A DNA stretch of 64,000 nucleotides from Catalimonadaceae bacterium JC749 (GCA_021730635.1 JAJNNC010000004.1:489615-553614); one strand, 5' to 3'. Numbered from the stretch's first letter, positions 27,358-36,741 are shown. Notes: generated by a model from the letters alone, not told the origin. Program-made: numbers and translations.

Positions 27358-28605
27358 TCAGGTTTTCTGTTTCTTTTTTTGCGCTGAAGGAAACAATACG
27401 TTGTTGAGGATCAACCGGTAACCCGGTGAATGAGGGTATAAATTCAGATCAAGGTACCAACGCCGTCCCCGACCTGGTGAGCCTTCCGGATCATGGCCAC
27501 TGTAATAGGTCCAATGTCCCTTTCCGAATTCTCCATAAATATAACGTACCCTTTTGGCATCGCTATTTTCTCCCAGGATCAATGCTTCCGGTTTCACCAG
27601 ATCTTTATTAAAGGCGGTGGTCCTGCCGACAAATTCTTTGATGACATGCTCATGGTTTTGGATGAGCAAGCTGGGAATGATGTCCCACTTGGCAGAAAAG
27701 TCAAAGAGAGTAAAATATTCATCCGTAGGCTGATAAAAGCTGAGACGCCCCGTATTGATGTCAGAATATCGTCTGGAATGACCCGGCTCCAGGGTAAAAT
27801 TTTCAAAAGCAAAGGATTTGGTAAAATCCAGCCCCTTCTGAATAACAGGATCAATATCATCTTCATAAGGATCACCGCTCCCTATCTCCATGCCGTTGGC
27901 AGCCAAGGCAATGTCAAAGGTTTCAGCCCCTGAGCACATGGCAAACAAATAGCCACCCGCCGCACAAAAATTTCTGATTTTTTTCGCCACTTCAAACTTC
28001 ATGGCAGAGACTGTAGTAAACCCCATCTTATGGGCCGTCGCTTCCTGCATTTTGGCTTCCATAAAATTGGATTCCCGCCATAGGAAACGATCGATCTGCC
28101 CGGTAAAATCTTCATGGTGGAGATGCAGCCAATCAAATTCAAGCAGGGCATCCAACAATACTTCCTCATCATAGAGCAGCGTATAGGGAATTTCTGCATA
28201 ATCCAATACGGCAATGACGGCATCGGTCTCATCCTCAATGAACTCGTTCTTGGGAGAATACACCGCAATCTTGGGAGCCCGCTCCATTTTGATGGCATTC
28301 ATATTGACACTGGGTGAGGCAATTTCCTGAAGCAGCGCCTGGGTTTTGGCAGTGGACAAAAGCTCATAGCTAACGCCTCTGATTTCACATTCACCCATGA
28401 CAGCAGCAGAATGGTCTATCAGAAAACTGCCCCCGCGGTAATTCAGGAGCCAGTCCACTTCCATCTCTTGCTGGAAAGTAAAGTAAGCAATGCCATAGGC
28501 TTTCAAATGATTACTTTGTGTTTCATCCATGGGGATGAGGATGGAAGCGGCATGTCCTAAGGAGCATAAAAAAATAAGCAGGAAAGTAGTATACCATTGT
28601 AACAT
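27358..28605 (-). CDS. exported protein of the Bacteroidota family often labelled 'asparagine synthetase B'
   Basis: The 415-residue protein has a signal peptide (about 1-19, ending GHAAS) and then ILIPMDETQSNHLKAYGIAYF. I recognise this start from Bacteroidota proteins that databases name asparagine synthetase B. The sequence has no AsnB glutaminase or synthetase domain. Instead it has a DJ-1/glutamine-amidotransferase-like core: FDWLHLHHEDFTG, GGYLFAMCSGAETFD with a Cys in a nucleophile-like elbow, and GHWTYYSGHDPEGSPG. It probably acts in the periplasm. The name is likely inherited wrongly, and the real function is unknown. Confidence 0.7.
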   Translation of the reverse strand: MLQWYTTFLLIFLCSLGHAASILIPMDETQSNHLKAYGIAYFTFQQEMEVDWLLNYRGGSFLIDHSAAVMGECEIRGVSYELLSTAKTQALLQEIASPSVNMNAIKMERAPKIAVYSPKNEFIEDETDAVIAVLDYAEIPYTLLYDEEVLLDALLEFDWLHLHHEDFTGQIDRFLWRESNFMEAKMQEATAHKMGFTTVSAMKFEVAKKIRNFCAAGGYLFAMCSGAETFDIALAANGMEIGSGDPYEDDIDPVIQKGLDFTKSFAFENFTLEPGHSRRYSDINTGRLSFYQPTDEYFTLFDFSAKWDIIPSLLIQNHEHVIKEFVGRTTAFNKDLVKPEALILGENSDAKRVRYIYGEFGKGHWTYYSGHDPEGSPGRGRRWYLDLNLYPHSPGYRLILNNVLFPSAQKKKQKT

Positions 28606-28695
28606 AGCCTTATCAAGTTAAGGGTAGCATGGTATATAATTTCCGTAAATTATTTCAGATTTCCCAATACCAGATCACTTTGCTGTTGAAAAGTG

Positions 28696-29073
28696 CTAGG
28701 AAGACTTTACATCAGGGATGTCTTGTACCTGTACAAAAATTCTTTTTCCTTTTTCTCTCCCGATCCTGACCATTTCATCAGCTCCCTGGGAAGGGCCACC
28801 GGTTCTTAAAACCGCATCACAGCGATCCAACAATTGAATGGCTACCGGATGAAAGATTTGGTTGAAGATGTCATCGCCAATAGTCTGAGAACCAGCCGTT
28901 TGTATCAAAGGGAGTGCGAACCATTCGCCTAATACCGGCAGATGCCCTTTTTGGTAAACCTGCCAGGCGATCTCAGTCATATGTTTTACATTGGCTTCAA
29001 TGCGGATGGGGTCGTCTTGGGTGCCTGACCGATACGGACCGGCTACCAAAATCATCAGGGATGGTGAGTTCAT
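28696..29073 (-). CDS. DUF4406 / nucleoside 2-deoxyribosyltransferase-like protein
   Basis: This 125-residue protein has the fold seen in nucleoside 2-deoxyribosyltransferase-like proteins: [10 protein letters not shown] at the start, [16 protein letters not shown] with the conserved Gly and Glu of the active site, and KRIFVQV at the end. Its ATG overlaps the stop of the upstream NUDIX gene (ATGA), so the two are translationally coupled. Cleavage or transfer on a nucleoside or nucleotide-sugar is the likely chemistry; the substrate is not known. Confidence 0.78.
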   Translation of the reverse strand: MNSPSLMILVAGPYRSGTQDDPIRIEANVKHMTEIAWQVYQKGHLPVLGEWFALPLIQTAGSQTIGDDIFNQIFHPVAIQLLDRCDAVLRTGGPSQGADEMVRIGREKGKRIFVQVQDIPDVKSS

Positions 29074-29645
29074 AGCAATTGATGTATTTTCGCATACTGG
29101 AGTAACATGATGGTTTTGCCGTCTTTGATCTCTCCCTTTTCTACCATTTGCCAGGCTTTTTCAAAGGGTAACTCCAACACCTCAATGTCTTCTTCTTCTG
29201 CCACCCCTCCTCCCTGGTGTACTTTCATATCTTTGGTATAGGCAGCTACAAAAAAATAAAGAATTTCTGTCACCGAACCTGGCGACATATACACTTCCAT
29301 CACCTTACGCACCTCAGAGATTTGATAGCCTGTTTCCTCTTCTGTCTCCCGTCGAATGCAGTCTTCAGCATTATCCTTGTCCAGCAAGCCCGCACAGGCT
29401 TCTATCATCATACCCGTTGCATTACCGTTGATATAAGTAGGCAGGCGGAATTGTCTGGTGAGAATGACCGTACCCAAGGCTTTATTATACAGGAGAATGG
29501 TAGCTCCGTTTCCTCTGTCATAAGCCTCCCGACTGTGGGTCTTCCAGGTACCATCTTTTTGCTGCAGGTCATAGGTGACCTTCTTTAACACATACCAGTT
29601 GTCGGAAAGGATTTCCGTTTTCAGGATTTTAACAGGGCCATGCAT
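29070..29645 (-). CDS. nudK: NUDIX hydrolase, NudK-like (GDP-mannose/ADP-sugar type)
   Basis: The 191-residue protein carries the NUDIX box REtEEEtGY (in [10 protein letters not shown]) after [12 protein letters not shown], preceded by [17 protein letters not shown] and [12 protein letters not shown]. These are features of the NudK/GDP-mannose pyrophosphatase subgroup, which cleaves nucleotide sugars to a sugar phosphate and a nucleoside monophosphate. The C-terminus [15 protein letters not shown] also fits that group. It is the first gene of a two-gene unit with the DUF4406 protein, which supports a joint role in clearing nucleotide derivatives. Confidence 0.85.
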   Translation of the reverse strand: MHGPVKILKTEILSDNWYVLKKVTYDLQQKDGTWKTHSREAYDRGNGATILLYNKALGTVILTRQFRLPTYINGNATGMMIEACAGLLDKDNAEDCIRRETEEETGYQISEVRKVMEVYMSPGSVTEILYFFVAAYTKDMKVHQGGGVAEEEDIEVLELPFEKAWQMVEKGEIKDGKTIMLLQYAKIHQLL

Positions 29646-29676
29646 GCTTTTGGGAGTGAATTGGAATGATGGGTGA

Positions 29677-31296
29677 TTATTTTTTTACAATGGTAAATTC
29701 CACTCTACGGTTTTTCTTGCGTTCTTCCTCTATGGCGTTACTGGCAATGGGTTGGGTGCCCCCATAGCCCTTGTCAGAAATTCTTTCCGTTTCAATCCCT
29801 TGTGAAACCAGATAGTCTTTCACCACCTTGGCTCTTTCTTTGGACAAAGCCATATTCAGATCAGCCCGTCCCTGATTGTCCGTATGCCCTTTCACTTCTA
29901 TGTAAACACTGGCATTTTCTTTGAGAAATGTGACCACTTCATCCAGATTTTCCGTAGAACCGGGTAACATCTCAGCCGTCCCTCTGTCAAACAATACGTC
30001 CTGAAGATTTACCGTAGCTCCTACTTCTATGGGTGTCAGTAAGAAATCTCTGGGCACAGCCTGATTCAACGAATCTTCTGAAAGGAGAACTCTGTCCTTC
30101 TGACTGATAAATCCATCGGCTCTCACGCTTAGCTCATAATTGTTACCGGGTTCTAATAACAAAGAAAAGTTACCCTCCCGATCGGTTTGAATTTCTTCCC
30201 GGGTAGAAAGGCCATCATCCTGCAGCACCTGATAGGCGATGCGCGAGGGCACCGGTTGCTGTGTTTCTTTGTTGCGAACCACCCCCTGAATTCTCATTTT
30301 TTTCACTTCCGGAACCGCTGTCTCTTCAGGTATCTCTTCTGTTACGAGGACGGGCGCTACCGGTAAGCTATCGGTGGCTTCTCTCACCTGTAAAGTTTCC
30401 GGACGTATACGAACCCGTTTGATATCACCCAGGCCATCACTGTTTTGTGTGGAAGTGAGATAGGCGAAATCACCTTCTTCCGGTAAGAAATAATATAACT
30501 CAGTGCCAGCCGTGTTGACGGAAGCCCCTAAATTTTTCGGATTGGACCATCTTTTCCAGCTGTCATCCAACCGCACCGACATAAAAATATCGCGGCTACC
30601 AAAACCCTCATACCCATTGCTGGCAAAAAAAAGTGTTTTTCCATCAGGAGCTAAAAAGGGAGTCATTTCCTGATACTCTGTGTTAATATCTTTGCCCAGA
30701 TTTTTGGGACTGGTCCAGCTGCCATCGGCCTGCCGGAACAAGACATACAAATCTTCGGCTCCCCTGGAATCATAGGATTGTAAAGCGACAATCATGATAT
30801 TTCCTCCGGTATGCAGCGTTCCGCTGTTATGATCCGACTTGTTGTAGTAATAGGGAATCTGTAAAGGCTGCGGATCACTCCAGCCCTGAGCGGTTTTTTT
30901 GGTGATGGAAATTCCCTGGGTATTGGGTTGCTTGCCTCCAGAAAGATAATGCCCCTGCAGCAATAGGGTTTGTCCGTTGTCTGCAAAGCCTATGATACTA
31001 TTCACCTGGGCATTATTGAGCGGACGTCCCATATTTTTGGCTGCCGACCAGGTATTGTCGGATTGCAGGGTACTATACCATATGTCACCTCCATCTTTTT
31101 TGCCTCCCGCATTGTCCGGATGATGCTGACGCGTAAAATAAAGCACCTGACCATCAGGGCTGAGCACTGGATTCTGCTCACTGGCAGAAGAATTGACGGA
31201 ATCACTGACACTGACTGCTTCCTCTTGTGCATGAGCGACTCCCATCGTAAACAGGGTAAACATTCCTATCCCTAAAAGACTTTGAAAGAATTTCAT
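29677..31296 (-). CDS. OmpA-family protein with PD40 propeller
   Basis: The 539-residue exported protein has a signal peptide (about 1-23, ending VAHAQ). The N-terminal half contains WD40-like PD40 repeats ([32 protein letters not shown]) forming a propeller. A carboxypeptidase-regulatory-like domain follows (about 335-420, [18 protein letters not shown]). The C-terminal 115 residues are an OmpA peptidoglycan-binding domain with [20 protein letters not shown] sequence ([19 protein letters not shown]), and the final Arg-containing RRVEFTI. It should anchor in the periplasm to peptidoglycan. Such proteins in Bacteroidota are often linked to T9SS, gliding or envelope maintenance. Confidence 0.9.
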   Translation of the reverse strand: MKFFQSLLGIGMFTLFTMGVAHAQEEAVSVSDSVNSSASEQNPVLSPDGQVLYFTRQHHPDNAGGKKDGGDIWYSTLQSDNTWSAAKNMGRPLNNAQVNSIIGFADNGQTLLLQGHYLSGGKQPNTQGISITKKTAQGWSDPQPLQIPYYYNKSDHNSGTLHTGGNIMIVALQSYDSRGAEDLYVLFRQADGSWTSPKNLGKDINTEYQEMTPFLAPDGKTLFFASNGYEGFGSRDIFMSVRLDDSWKRWSNPKNLGASVNTAGTELYYFLPEEGDFAYLTSTQNSDGLGDIKRVRIRPETLQVREATDSLPVAPVLVTEEIPEETAVPEVKKMRIQGVVRNKETQQPVPSRIAYQVLQDDGLSTREEIQTDREGNFSLLLEPGNNYELSVRADGFISQKDRVLLSEDSLNQAVPRDFLLTPIEVGATVNLQDVLFDRGTAEMLPGSTENLDEVVTFLKENASVYIEVKGHTDNQGRADLNMALSKERAKVVKDYLVSQGIETERISDKGYGGTQPIASNAIEEERKKNRRVEFTIVKK

Positions 31297-31340
31297 ATTG
31301 ACAATATGTGATACATAGAATTGAAAGATAATGAAAATGG

Positions 31341-31670
31341 TTAGGGTTGGTGTCGGGCCTTCAACACATTCACCACCTCCTGTAGACTCACAGATTTAGC
31401 TTCCAGCAAAACCAGCAAATGATAGAGCAGATCCGCTGCTTCATTTTTGAAAAGATCGGTATTATCATCTTTCGCTTCAATGATAAGTTCCACAGCCTCT
31501 TCTCCTACTTTTTGTGCAATTTTATTGATTCCCTCACGAAATAAGCTTACGGTATAGGAGTTTGACGCTTCGGTGGACTGCTGCGCCAGCTGTTTCCTTT
31601 GGCTGATGAGGGTCGCTAATTCCTGTAAGAAAGATAGATTTTCCAATGATTTTGTTGAATTTGAAGTCAT
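31341..31670 (-). CDS. hisE: phosphoribosyl-ATP pyrophosphatase (stand-alone HisE)
   Basis: The 109-residue enzyme performs the second step of histidine synthesis, cutting PRPP-ATP to PR-AMP. It has the MazG-like helical pattern with SYTVSLFREG, KVGEEAVELIIEA and NEAADLLYHLL, which carry the metal-binding Glu and Asp residues. ATG at 31670 lies four bases after the hisF stop, and a TTG 15 bases upstream that would overlap hisF is not preferred. In many Bacteroidota HisE is fused to HisI; here the HisI part is absent, so that step must come from a gene elsewhere. It is the last gene in the hisA-F-E unit. Confidence 0.9.
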   Translation of the reverse strand: MTSNSTKSLENLSFLQELATLISQRKQLAQQSTEASNSYTVSLFREGINKIAQKVGEEAVELIIEAKDDNTDLFKNEAADLLYHLLVLLEAKSVSLQEVVNVLKARHQP

Positions 31671-31674
31671 ACTG

Positions 31675-32436
31675 TTAGGCGACAATGCGCACAGGAATCT
31701 GGTGTTGCTGTAAATATGCTTTTAATTGGGGAACAGGGATCTCTTTATAGTGAAATATACTCGCCGCCAGGGCGGCATCTGCTTTTCCAAAGGTAAAAAC
31801 GTCCATAAAGTGCTCCATCGTTCCAGCTCCACCCGAGGCAATGATGGGTATGGTCAACGCATCCGACAGCTGAGCGGTCAGCGTATGCGCAAATCCTTTT
31901 TTGGTCCCATCATGGTCCATAGAAGTAAGCAGTATCTCTCCCGCTCCCCGTTCCTGTACTTCTTTGGCCCAGGCGAAAGTTTCAACCTCAGTGGGGTATC
32001 GCCCTCCGTGGGTATGCACCACATGCCTGCCATTGACAAATCGTGTGTCTATGGCTACGACAATACACTGACTTCCATAGTTGGCGGCTAATTCTTCTAT
32101 CAGTTCCGGACGATTCACCGCCGCTGAGTTAATGGACACTTTATCGGCTCCGGTATAGAGCATGGTTTCCACATCTTCTCTGGAAGAAATGCCTCCTCCC
32201 ACGGTAAAGGGAATGTTCACCTGCTCGGCTACCTTCTTGACTAATGCTGCCAATGTTTTTCTTTTTTCCACCGTGGCGGTGATATCCAGAAATACCAACT
32301 CATCAGCACCTTCTTCCGCATAGATTTTAGCCAATGCTACCGGATCGCCCGCATCCCTTAATTCAACGAAATTTACACCCTTGACGGTTCTCCCATTTTT
32401 TACATCCAGACAAGGGATAATTCTTTTGGTAAGCAT
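31675..32436 (-). CDS. hisF: imidazole glycerol phosphate synthase subunit HisF
   Basis: The 253-residue cyclase subunit has the typical start [20 protein letters not shown], the first catalytic Asp being in PCLDV, and the second Asp in [10 protein letters not shown]. It shares the barrel pattern ([18 protein letters not shown]) with HisA. It forms the synthase with HisH, whose gene lies on the same strand but is separated from hisA by an opposite-strand gene. ATG at 32436 gives the family start; an in-frame TTG three codons earlier is not needed. Spacing to hisA is 22 bases. Confidence 0.96.
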   Translation of the reverse strand: MLTKRIIPCLDVKNGRTVKGVNFVELRDAGDPVALAKIYAEEGADELVFLDITATVEKRKTLAALVKKVAEQVNIPFTVGGGISSREDVETMLYTGADKVSINSAAVNRPELIEELAANYGSQCIVVAIDTRFVNGRHVVHTHGGRYPTEVETFAWAKEVQERGAGEILLTSMDHDGTKKGFAHTLTAQLSDALTIPIIASGGAGTMEHFMDVFTFGKADAALAASIFHYKEIPVPQLKAYLQQHQIPVRIVA

Positions 32437-32458
32437 GCTGTACAATTAAGCGGGTAAG

Positions 32459-33175
32459 TTATAAAAATTCCTTCAGCTCTGACAATTTTATTTTCCCTTC
32501 ATACAGCGCCTTCCCGATGATTACGCCGTAAACCCCTATCTGCTGAAGCTGAAAAAGATCCTGTAAGGAAGAAACGCCACCGCTGGCAATTAATTGCAAT
32601 CCTGGTATCTGCTGTAAGATTTCCTGATACAATGCCACAGAAGGGCCCTGTAACAGACCATCTTTGGCAACATCCGTACAGATCACATATTTTACTCCCT
32701 TGCTGTGGTACTCCTGAATGAATTCCACTACTTCCCTTTCCGCCTCTTCCTGCCAGCCGCTGATAGCTATTTTCCTGTTTCTGGCATCGGCACCCAAAAT
32801 CACTTTGTCACTGCCATATTGTTGTAACCATTGGAGAAATACCTCCGGTTGTTTAACAGCGATGCTGCCACCCGTGATCTGATGTGCGCCTGCTTTAAAG
32901 ACGGACTGTAGGTCTTTTTCAGATTTGATACCTCCCCCAAAGTCAACTTTCAGGTGAGTGTGCCGGGTAATCTGTGTCAACACATTGTGATTTACCACAT
33001 GCTGTGCTTTGGCACCGTCCAGGTCTACCAGATGCAGTCGCCGAATACCATGATCTTCAAATTGACGGGCTATTTCCAGCGGATTTTCGTGGTATACCTT
33101 TTTTTGCTGATAATCTCCCTGGGTCAGACGAACACATTTCCCTCCTATAATATCTATGGCCGGGATTATTTCCAT
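32459..33175 (-). CDS. hisA: phosphoribosylformimino-5-aminoimidazole carboxamide ribotide isomerase HisA
   Basis: The 238-residue (beta/alpha)8 isomerase starts MEIIPAIDIIGGKCVRLTQG, with the catalytic Asp in PAIDI. Further conserved pieces are LVDLDGAK, VDFGGGIKS, and VICTDVAKDG with the second catalytic Asp. It converts ProFAR to PRFAR. It is the first gene of hisA-hisF-hisE on this strand, with a good -7 box 25 bases upstream. HisH, usually its direct neighbour, lies beyond the channel gene. Confidence 0.96.
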   Translation of the reverse strand: MEIIPAIDIIGGKCVRLTQGDYQQKKVYHENPLEIARQFEDHGIRRLHLVDLDGAKAQHVVNHNVLTQITRHTHLKVDFGGGIKSEKDLQSVFKAGAHQITGGSIAVKQPEVFLQWLQQYGSDKVILGADARNRKIAISGWQEEAEREVVEFIQEYHSKGVKYVICTDVAKDGLLQGPSVALYQEILQQIPGLQLIASGGVSSLQDLFQLQQIGVYGVIIGKALYEGKIKLSELKEFL

Positions 33176-33199
33176 GCTTCAAGAAATTTGATAAAAGGC

Positions 33200-33207
33200 C
33201 AAAGATA
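33200..33207 (-). promoter_or_regulatory. candidate -7 box for hisA-hisF-hisE
   Basis: On the minus strand TATCTTTG matches TAnnTTTG and lies 25 bases before the hisA start. A good -33 box is not visible at the expected distance. A promoter here would let the three his genes be expressed independently of hisH. Confidence 0.4.
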
Positions 33208-33331
33208 ACAATTTAAACCTACTATTGACATCCACCCCGGGCTGCCTGTAAACTTTATGAAAAGGAGCCTGTTAACTTTTTAAAGGATTTATAGAACCAA
33301 GGGTTACTGCTTCCTGCTTCAACAAAACACA

Positions 33332-34423
33332 ATGCATTTATTCGTACTGATTATTTTATTTTTTCAACAGCCTAGAGCATTATCATCAGCACAATTGTTC
33401 AATGACCAACCTTCCTTCTTTGAAAAGGAGATTGTCGTTGGTATAAGCCACTACCCACCCTACATCATCAAGGAAGAGAACGATCAGTGGCATGGAATCA
33501 GTGTGGCTCTCTGGAGAAGAATAGCTGAAGAGCTTCAACTGGAATATACTTTCCGGGAGATCGATCGTGAAGCTACCATTAGCCTCATCCGAGAGGGGAC
33601 AATCGATTTGGCACTTTGTGTGGATGCCATACCTGAGGATGCCAACAAAGTGGATTTTTCTCATATTTACCATGCTGCTACCCTGGGTGTAGCAGGTCAT
33701 CAGAGTCGTAGTCTTGTCAGTATTGCTAAAGCAGTGTTTACCATGCGATTTTTCAGTATTGTCCTCTGGATTTCAGCAATTTTAGGGATTGTTGGGATAC
33801 TGATCTGGGTTATTGAGAGAAAGTCCAACGAGGAGAATTTCGGGGGAAAAAGGAATCCTCTGCAAGGGATTGGCGCCGGCTTCTGGTGGGCTGGCGTCAC
33901 TATGACTACGATAGGATATGGTGATAAAGCGCCAGTTACATTCCTGGGCAGAACCCTTGCCCTATTGTGGATGCTCCTTGCCATGGCTATAACCTCCAGT
34001 CTGACGGCGACCATTGTCTCAGCGGTAGGCATGGGAAAGAGCGGGACCATTGCAGTCCCTGAAGATTTACGATTTCTAAAAACAGGGACAGTACAGGATA
34101 CCCCCAGTGCACAGTATTTACAACAGGAGCGTATACAATTCCAGTCATATGGGACTGCTCAGGATGGATTAGAAGCCTTGCAAAACCATGAGATTGAGGC
34201 TTTTGTCCAAAGTACACCGGTATTACGCAATGCTGTCAATGAAAATGCTCATCTAACTGCAAAAGTTGAAAGTACTGGTGTCAACCCACAATATTTTGTG
34301 ATGGCATTTCCAAAAGAGAGTGCCGTTTTGGATACGATTAACCAGGTCATGCTACAACATATGAATAGCACCCATTGGCAGGATATCCTAAACCGATACA
34401 TACCAAAGCCCCGTCAACCATGA
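33332..34423 (+). CDS. GluR0-like ligand-gated potassium channel
   Basis: The 363-residue protein combines a periplasmic substrate-binding domain with a channel. A signal-like segment (about 1-20) is followed by S1 (about 32-128: EIVVGISHYPPYIIKE, KVDFSHIYHAATLGV), TM1 (about 139-161), a pore loop with the potassium selectivity sequence TTIGYGD at 192-198, TM2 (about 207-233, with SSLTATIVSAV in the place of the SYTANLAAF-like motif of glutamate receptors), and S2 (about 238-356). This is the layout of prokaryotic ionotropic glutamate receptors such as GluR0. By eye, the Arg usually following PE before KVDFS is replaced (IPEDANKVDF, D103), and the usual late Asp of S2 is not seen (AFVQSTPVL), so the ligand may not be an alpha-amino acid. 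It runs opposite to the surrounding his genes. Confidence 0.85.
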   Translation: MHLFVLIILFFQQPRALSSAQLFNDQPSFFEKEIVVGISHYPPYIIKEENDQWHGISVALWRRIAEELQLEYTFREIDREATISLIREGTIDLALCVDAIPEDANKVDFSHIYHAATLGVAGHQSRSLVSIAKAVFTMRFFSIVLWISAILGIVGILIWVIERKSNEENFGGKRNPLQGIGAGFWWAGVTMTTIGYGDKAPVTFLGRTLALLWMLLAMAITSSLTATIVSAVGMGKSGTIAVPEDLRFLKTGTVQDTPSAQYLQQERIQFQSYGTAQDGLEALQNHEIEAFVQSTPVLRNAVNENAHLTAKVESTGVNPQYFVMAFPKESAVLDTINQVMLQHMNSTHWQDILNRYIPKPRQP

Positions 34424-34433
34424 GCGAATCCTC

Positions 34434-35015
34434 TTACAGCGCTAGAAAGTTTTTGAGAATTTGTTCTCCGTCCCTGCCACTTTTCTCCAAGTGCGGTTGA
34501 ATCGCATAAAAATTATCCTTTTCCAGGGCCACGCTGAAGGGAAGAATATAGTCATTGGTGGCGGTTGTGTACTCACTCAGCTCCGCGTAATAGCTGTGCA
34601 CATAATATAAATAAGCATCCTGTCTGAGGTGCTGGCATAAGACTCCGCCGGTAACTTTGAGATCATTCCAGCCCATATGTGGTATTTTGGAACGGGCGGG
34701 AAAACGTTTGACAGTGACATCAAAAATACCTAAACATTCCGCGTTACCCTCTTCTGAAAACTGACACATCAACTGTAACCCCACACAGATACCCAGTACC
34801 GGCTGCTTCAGGTTTTTGATGACCTGGTCTAATTTTCGTTCTCTGAGGTAGCGCATGGCAGAACTGGCCTCTCCCTGCCCTGGAAAAATTACTTTGTCGG
34901 CCCGATGAATTTCTTCCGGCTGATCCGTCAACAGGGGTTGTAAGCCCAAACGCTCCAACGCATAGATGACAGATTGTATATTGCCAGCATTATATTTGAT
35001 AACGGCTATTTCCAT
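34434..35015 (-). CDS. hisH: imidazole glycerol phosphate synthase subunit HisH
   Basis: The 193-residue glutaminase subunit starts MEIAVIKYNAGNIQSV. The nucleophile Cys lies in VLGICVGLQLM, after the oxyanion strand IFPGQGEAS (PGQG in the place of PGVG). The His and Glu of the triad are in YYVHSYYAE and FYAIQPHLEKSG. It feeds ammonia to HisF. Its stop is 10 bases from the converging channel gene, which separates it from hisA. The gap to phhA is 54 bases. Confidence 0.95.
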   Translation of the reverse strand: MEIAVIKYNAGNIQSVIYALERLGLQPLLTDQPEEIHRADKVIFPGQGEASSAMRYLRERKLDQVIKNLKQPVLGICVGLQLMCQFSEEGNAECLGIFDVTVKRFPARSKIPHMGWNDLKVTGGVLCQHLRQDAYLYYVHSYYAELSEYTTATNDYILPFSVALEKDNFYAIQPHLEKSGRDGEQILKNFLAL

Positions 35016-35069
35016 CTTTGAAAAAGCCGCAAGATAAAGACAAAGCCCTTGTAAAACAATGGCACCTGA

Positions 35070-35816
35070 TCAAAGATTCACTTTAAAAGAATCCTGCTGT
35101 TGCTGACTTTCCCTTTCCAGATATCGCTCAATCTGATCAGTAGAGTGAAACAACTGCTCATAGGAGTTGATAAGAAAATAGCGTTCCTGAAATACATCTT
35201 TCCGGTAAGGTGTTCCCATGATTTTGTCCACCTCATAATCTATGTGTGTAGCCTCTTTACTCAGGCAAAATTTTGTTTCCCCTGCGGAAGATAAGATCCC
35301 CGCGCCATAAATGCTGACACCCCCATTTTCTCTGATCAGACCAAATTCCACGGTAAACCAGTAGATGCGGGAAATCAGCTGGATAGCCCAGGCATTATCA
35401 ATATAGCGCAGGGCTATTTTGCTCAATTCCTGGAGAAAATTCACAAAATGCTGGTTGGTCAGCATTGGCACATGGCCAAACACATCGTGGAACATATCGG
35501 GTTCTTCCAGATAATCAAGCTCACTCATCTTCCGGAGCCAGGTAGTCGCCGGAAACTGCCTGTCGGCCATCAGTTTAAAAAAGATATCATCATCTATCAG
35601 ACCTGGTACGACCGCCAATCGCCAGCCTGTGAGGCTTTGCAACACCCGGTTGGTTTCCTTAAAATCAGGTATTCTGTCGGCGGTAAAGTTTATTTTTTGC
35701 AATCCTTCCAGGTAAGCTTCTGAAGCTGCTTCCGGCAGATTAACGATTTGCCTTTCGTACAGAAGCTTCCATACCTGAAAATCTTCCTTGGTATATTTAT
35801 CATAGGCTTGTTCCAT
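35070..35816 (-). CDS. phhA: phenylalanine 4-monooxygenase
   Basis: The 248-residue enzyme is a bacterial-type aromatic amino acid hydroxylase. The iron ligands are H110 and H115 in FHDVFGHVP and E157 in WFTVEFGLI. It hydroxylates phenylalanine to tyrosine with a tetrahydropterin cofactor and oxygen. It is the last gene of the six-gene minus-strand operon that degrades tyrosine, so phenylalanine can enter the same route. A pterin synthase-like gene lies about 1.4 kb beyond the operon's first gene, and a carbinolamine dehydratase gene was not found in the window. Confidence 0.95.
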   Translation of the reverse strand: MEQAYDKYTKEDFQVWKLLYERQIVNLPEAASEAYLEGLQKINFTADRIPDFKETNRVLQSLTGWRLAVVPGLIDDDIFFKLMADRQFPATTWLRKMSELDYLEEPDMFHDVFGHVPMLTNQHFVNFLQELSKIALRYIDNAWAIQLISRIYWFTVEFGLIRENGGVSIYGAGILSSAGETKFCLSKEATHIDYEVDKIMGTPYRKDVFQERYFLINSYEQLFHSTDQIERYLERESQQQQDSFKVNL

Positions 35817-35823
35817 AACAATA

Positions 35824-36741
35824 TCATGTATGATTAGACATTTTTGGGTTATTCACAGCTAATAAAGCAGCCCAGGCTTTTTCCACGCAACCTTCGTTCA
35901 GGTATTGTCTGGCTACTTTGTGCATGGCTTCCAGCAGATTTACCGGTTCCTTGCCATATTGTTGTTTGGTTTGCAAAATGGGTGTTTCCTGCTCATACTG
36001 TTGCAAGGTATGGCTATCAGGAATAGCTGGAACACTGGCCAGTCGGGCTAGTTCATTGCCCGTCAGCACTTGGCTGTGCCGTATGCTTTCCGGTAACTGA
36101 TCAAATCCTATCCCAAGCGGTCGGCTAGGTTTAGGAAGGGTAAACAAAGCCTCACCCTGTGCCCGGCAATACCATTCCCCCCCCATCCTTGCTACTGCAT
36201 CCAGCCGGTGCGGATCCACTTTCCCTTCTTCATTCAAGATATCTTCCCTGATATGGGCCAACACCACTTCACAGATTATCAGGTGGCCCGCACCGCCCCC
36301 TTGCCCCGTTTCAATAGTTTGTTTTACTTTACATTCAAAACTGGCAGGGGCTTCTCCCACCCTGGGCGGCCTGACCATTACTGACTTTTCCTCGGTAAAG
36401 CCGGCTTTTACAAACTCATTGATCCCTTTCTCATATTCCGTACTGGCCAGGGACATTTGCTCTACCATCGCATAGTTTACGATATTGATCACCACTTCCG
36501 GATGTTCCAGGATATTCTCCAAGGTATGTTTGACCGTTTGATCTCTCACGCGTCGGGAAGGTGAAAAAACCAGGATAGGCGGATTGGACCCAAATACATT
36601 AAAGTAACTAAAGGGGCTTAAATTCACCTGCCCTTGCAGATTGATCGTACTGGCAAAGGCTATAGGTCTGGGCGCAATGACTCCCAACAAATAAGCATGC
36701 AGTTCACTGACAGAAACTTCTTTTGGATTGATGGTGATCAT
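35824..36741 (-). CDS. flavin reductase-like FMN-binding protein
   Basis: The 305-residue protein has an FMN-binding split-barrel domain (about 1-205): IAPRPIAFASTINLQGQVNLSPFSYFNVFGSNPPIL, then ECKVKQTIETGQ and HLIICEVVLAHI. The C-terminal 100 residues are helical (ETPILQTKQQYGK, NLLEAMHKVARQYLNEG) and look specific to the Bacteroidota version. Its ATG overlaps the fahA stop by four bases (ATGA), and phhA follows after seven bases, so it belongs to the aromatic catabolism operon. What it contributes to that pathway is unclear; the FMN fold suggests a reductive or flavin-supplying step. Confidence 0.85.
   Translation of the reverse strand: MITINPKEVSVSELHAYLLGVIAPRPIAFASTINLQGQVNLSPFSYFNVFGSNPPILVFSPSRRVRDQTVKHTLENILEHPEVVINIVNYAMVEQMSLASTEYEKGINEFVKAGFTEEKSVMVRPPRVGEAPASFECKVKQTIETGQGGGAGHLIICEVVLAHIREDILNEEGKVDPHRLDAVARMGGEWYCRAQGEALFTLPKPSRPLGIGFDQLPESIRHSQVLTGNELARLASVPAIPDSHTLQQYEQETPILQTKQQYGKEPVNLLEAMHKVARQYLNEGCVEKAWAALLAVNNPKMSNHT

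Noticed and set aside
27493..27933. 146-codon plus-strand open frame inside the 27358-28605 gene
   Set aside because: It is antisense to a clearly coding gene with a signal peptide, and its own peptide shows no motif.
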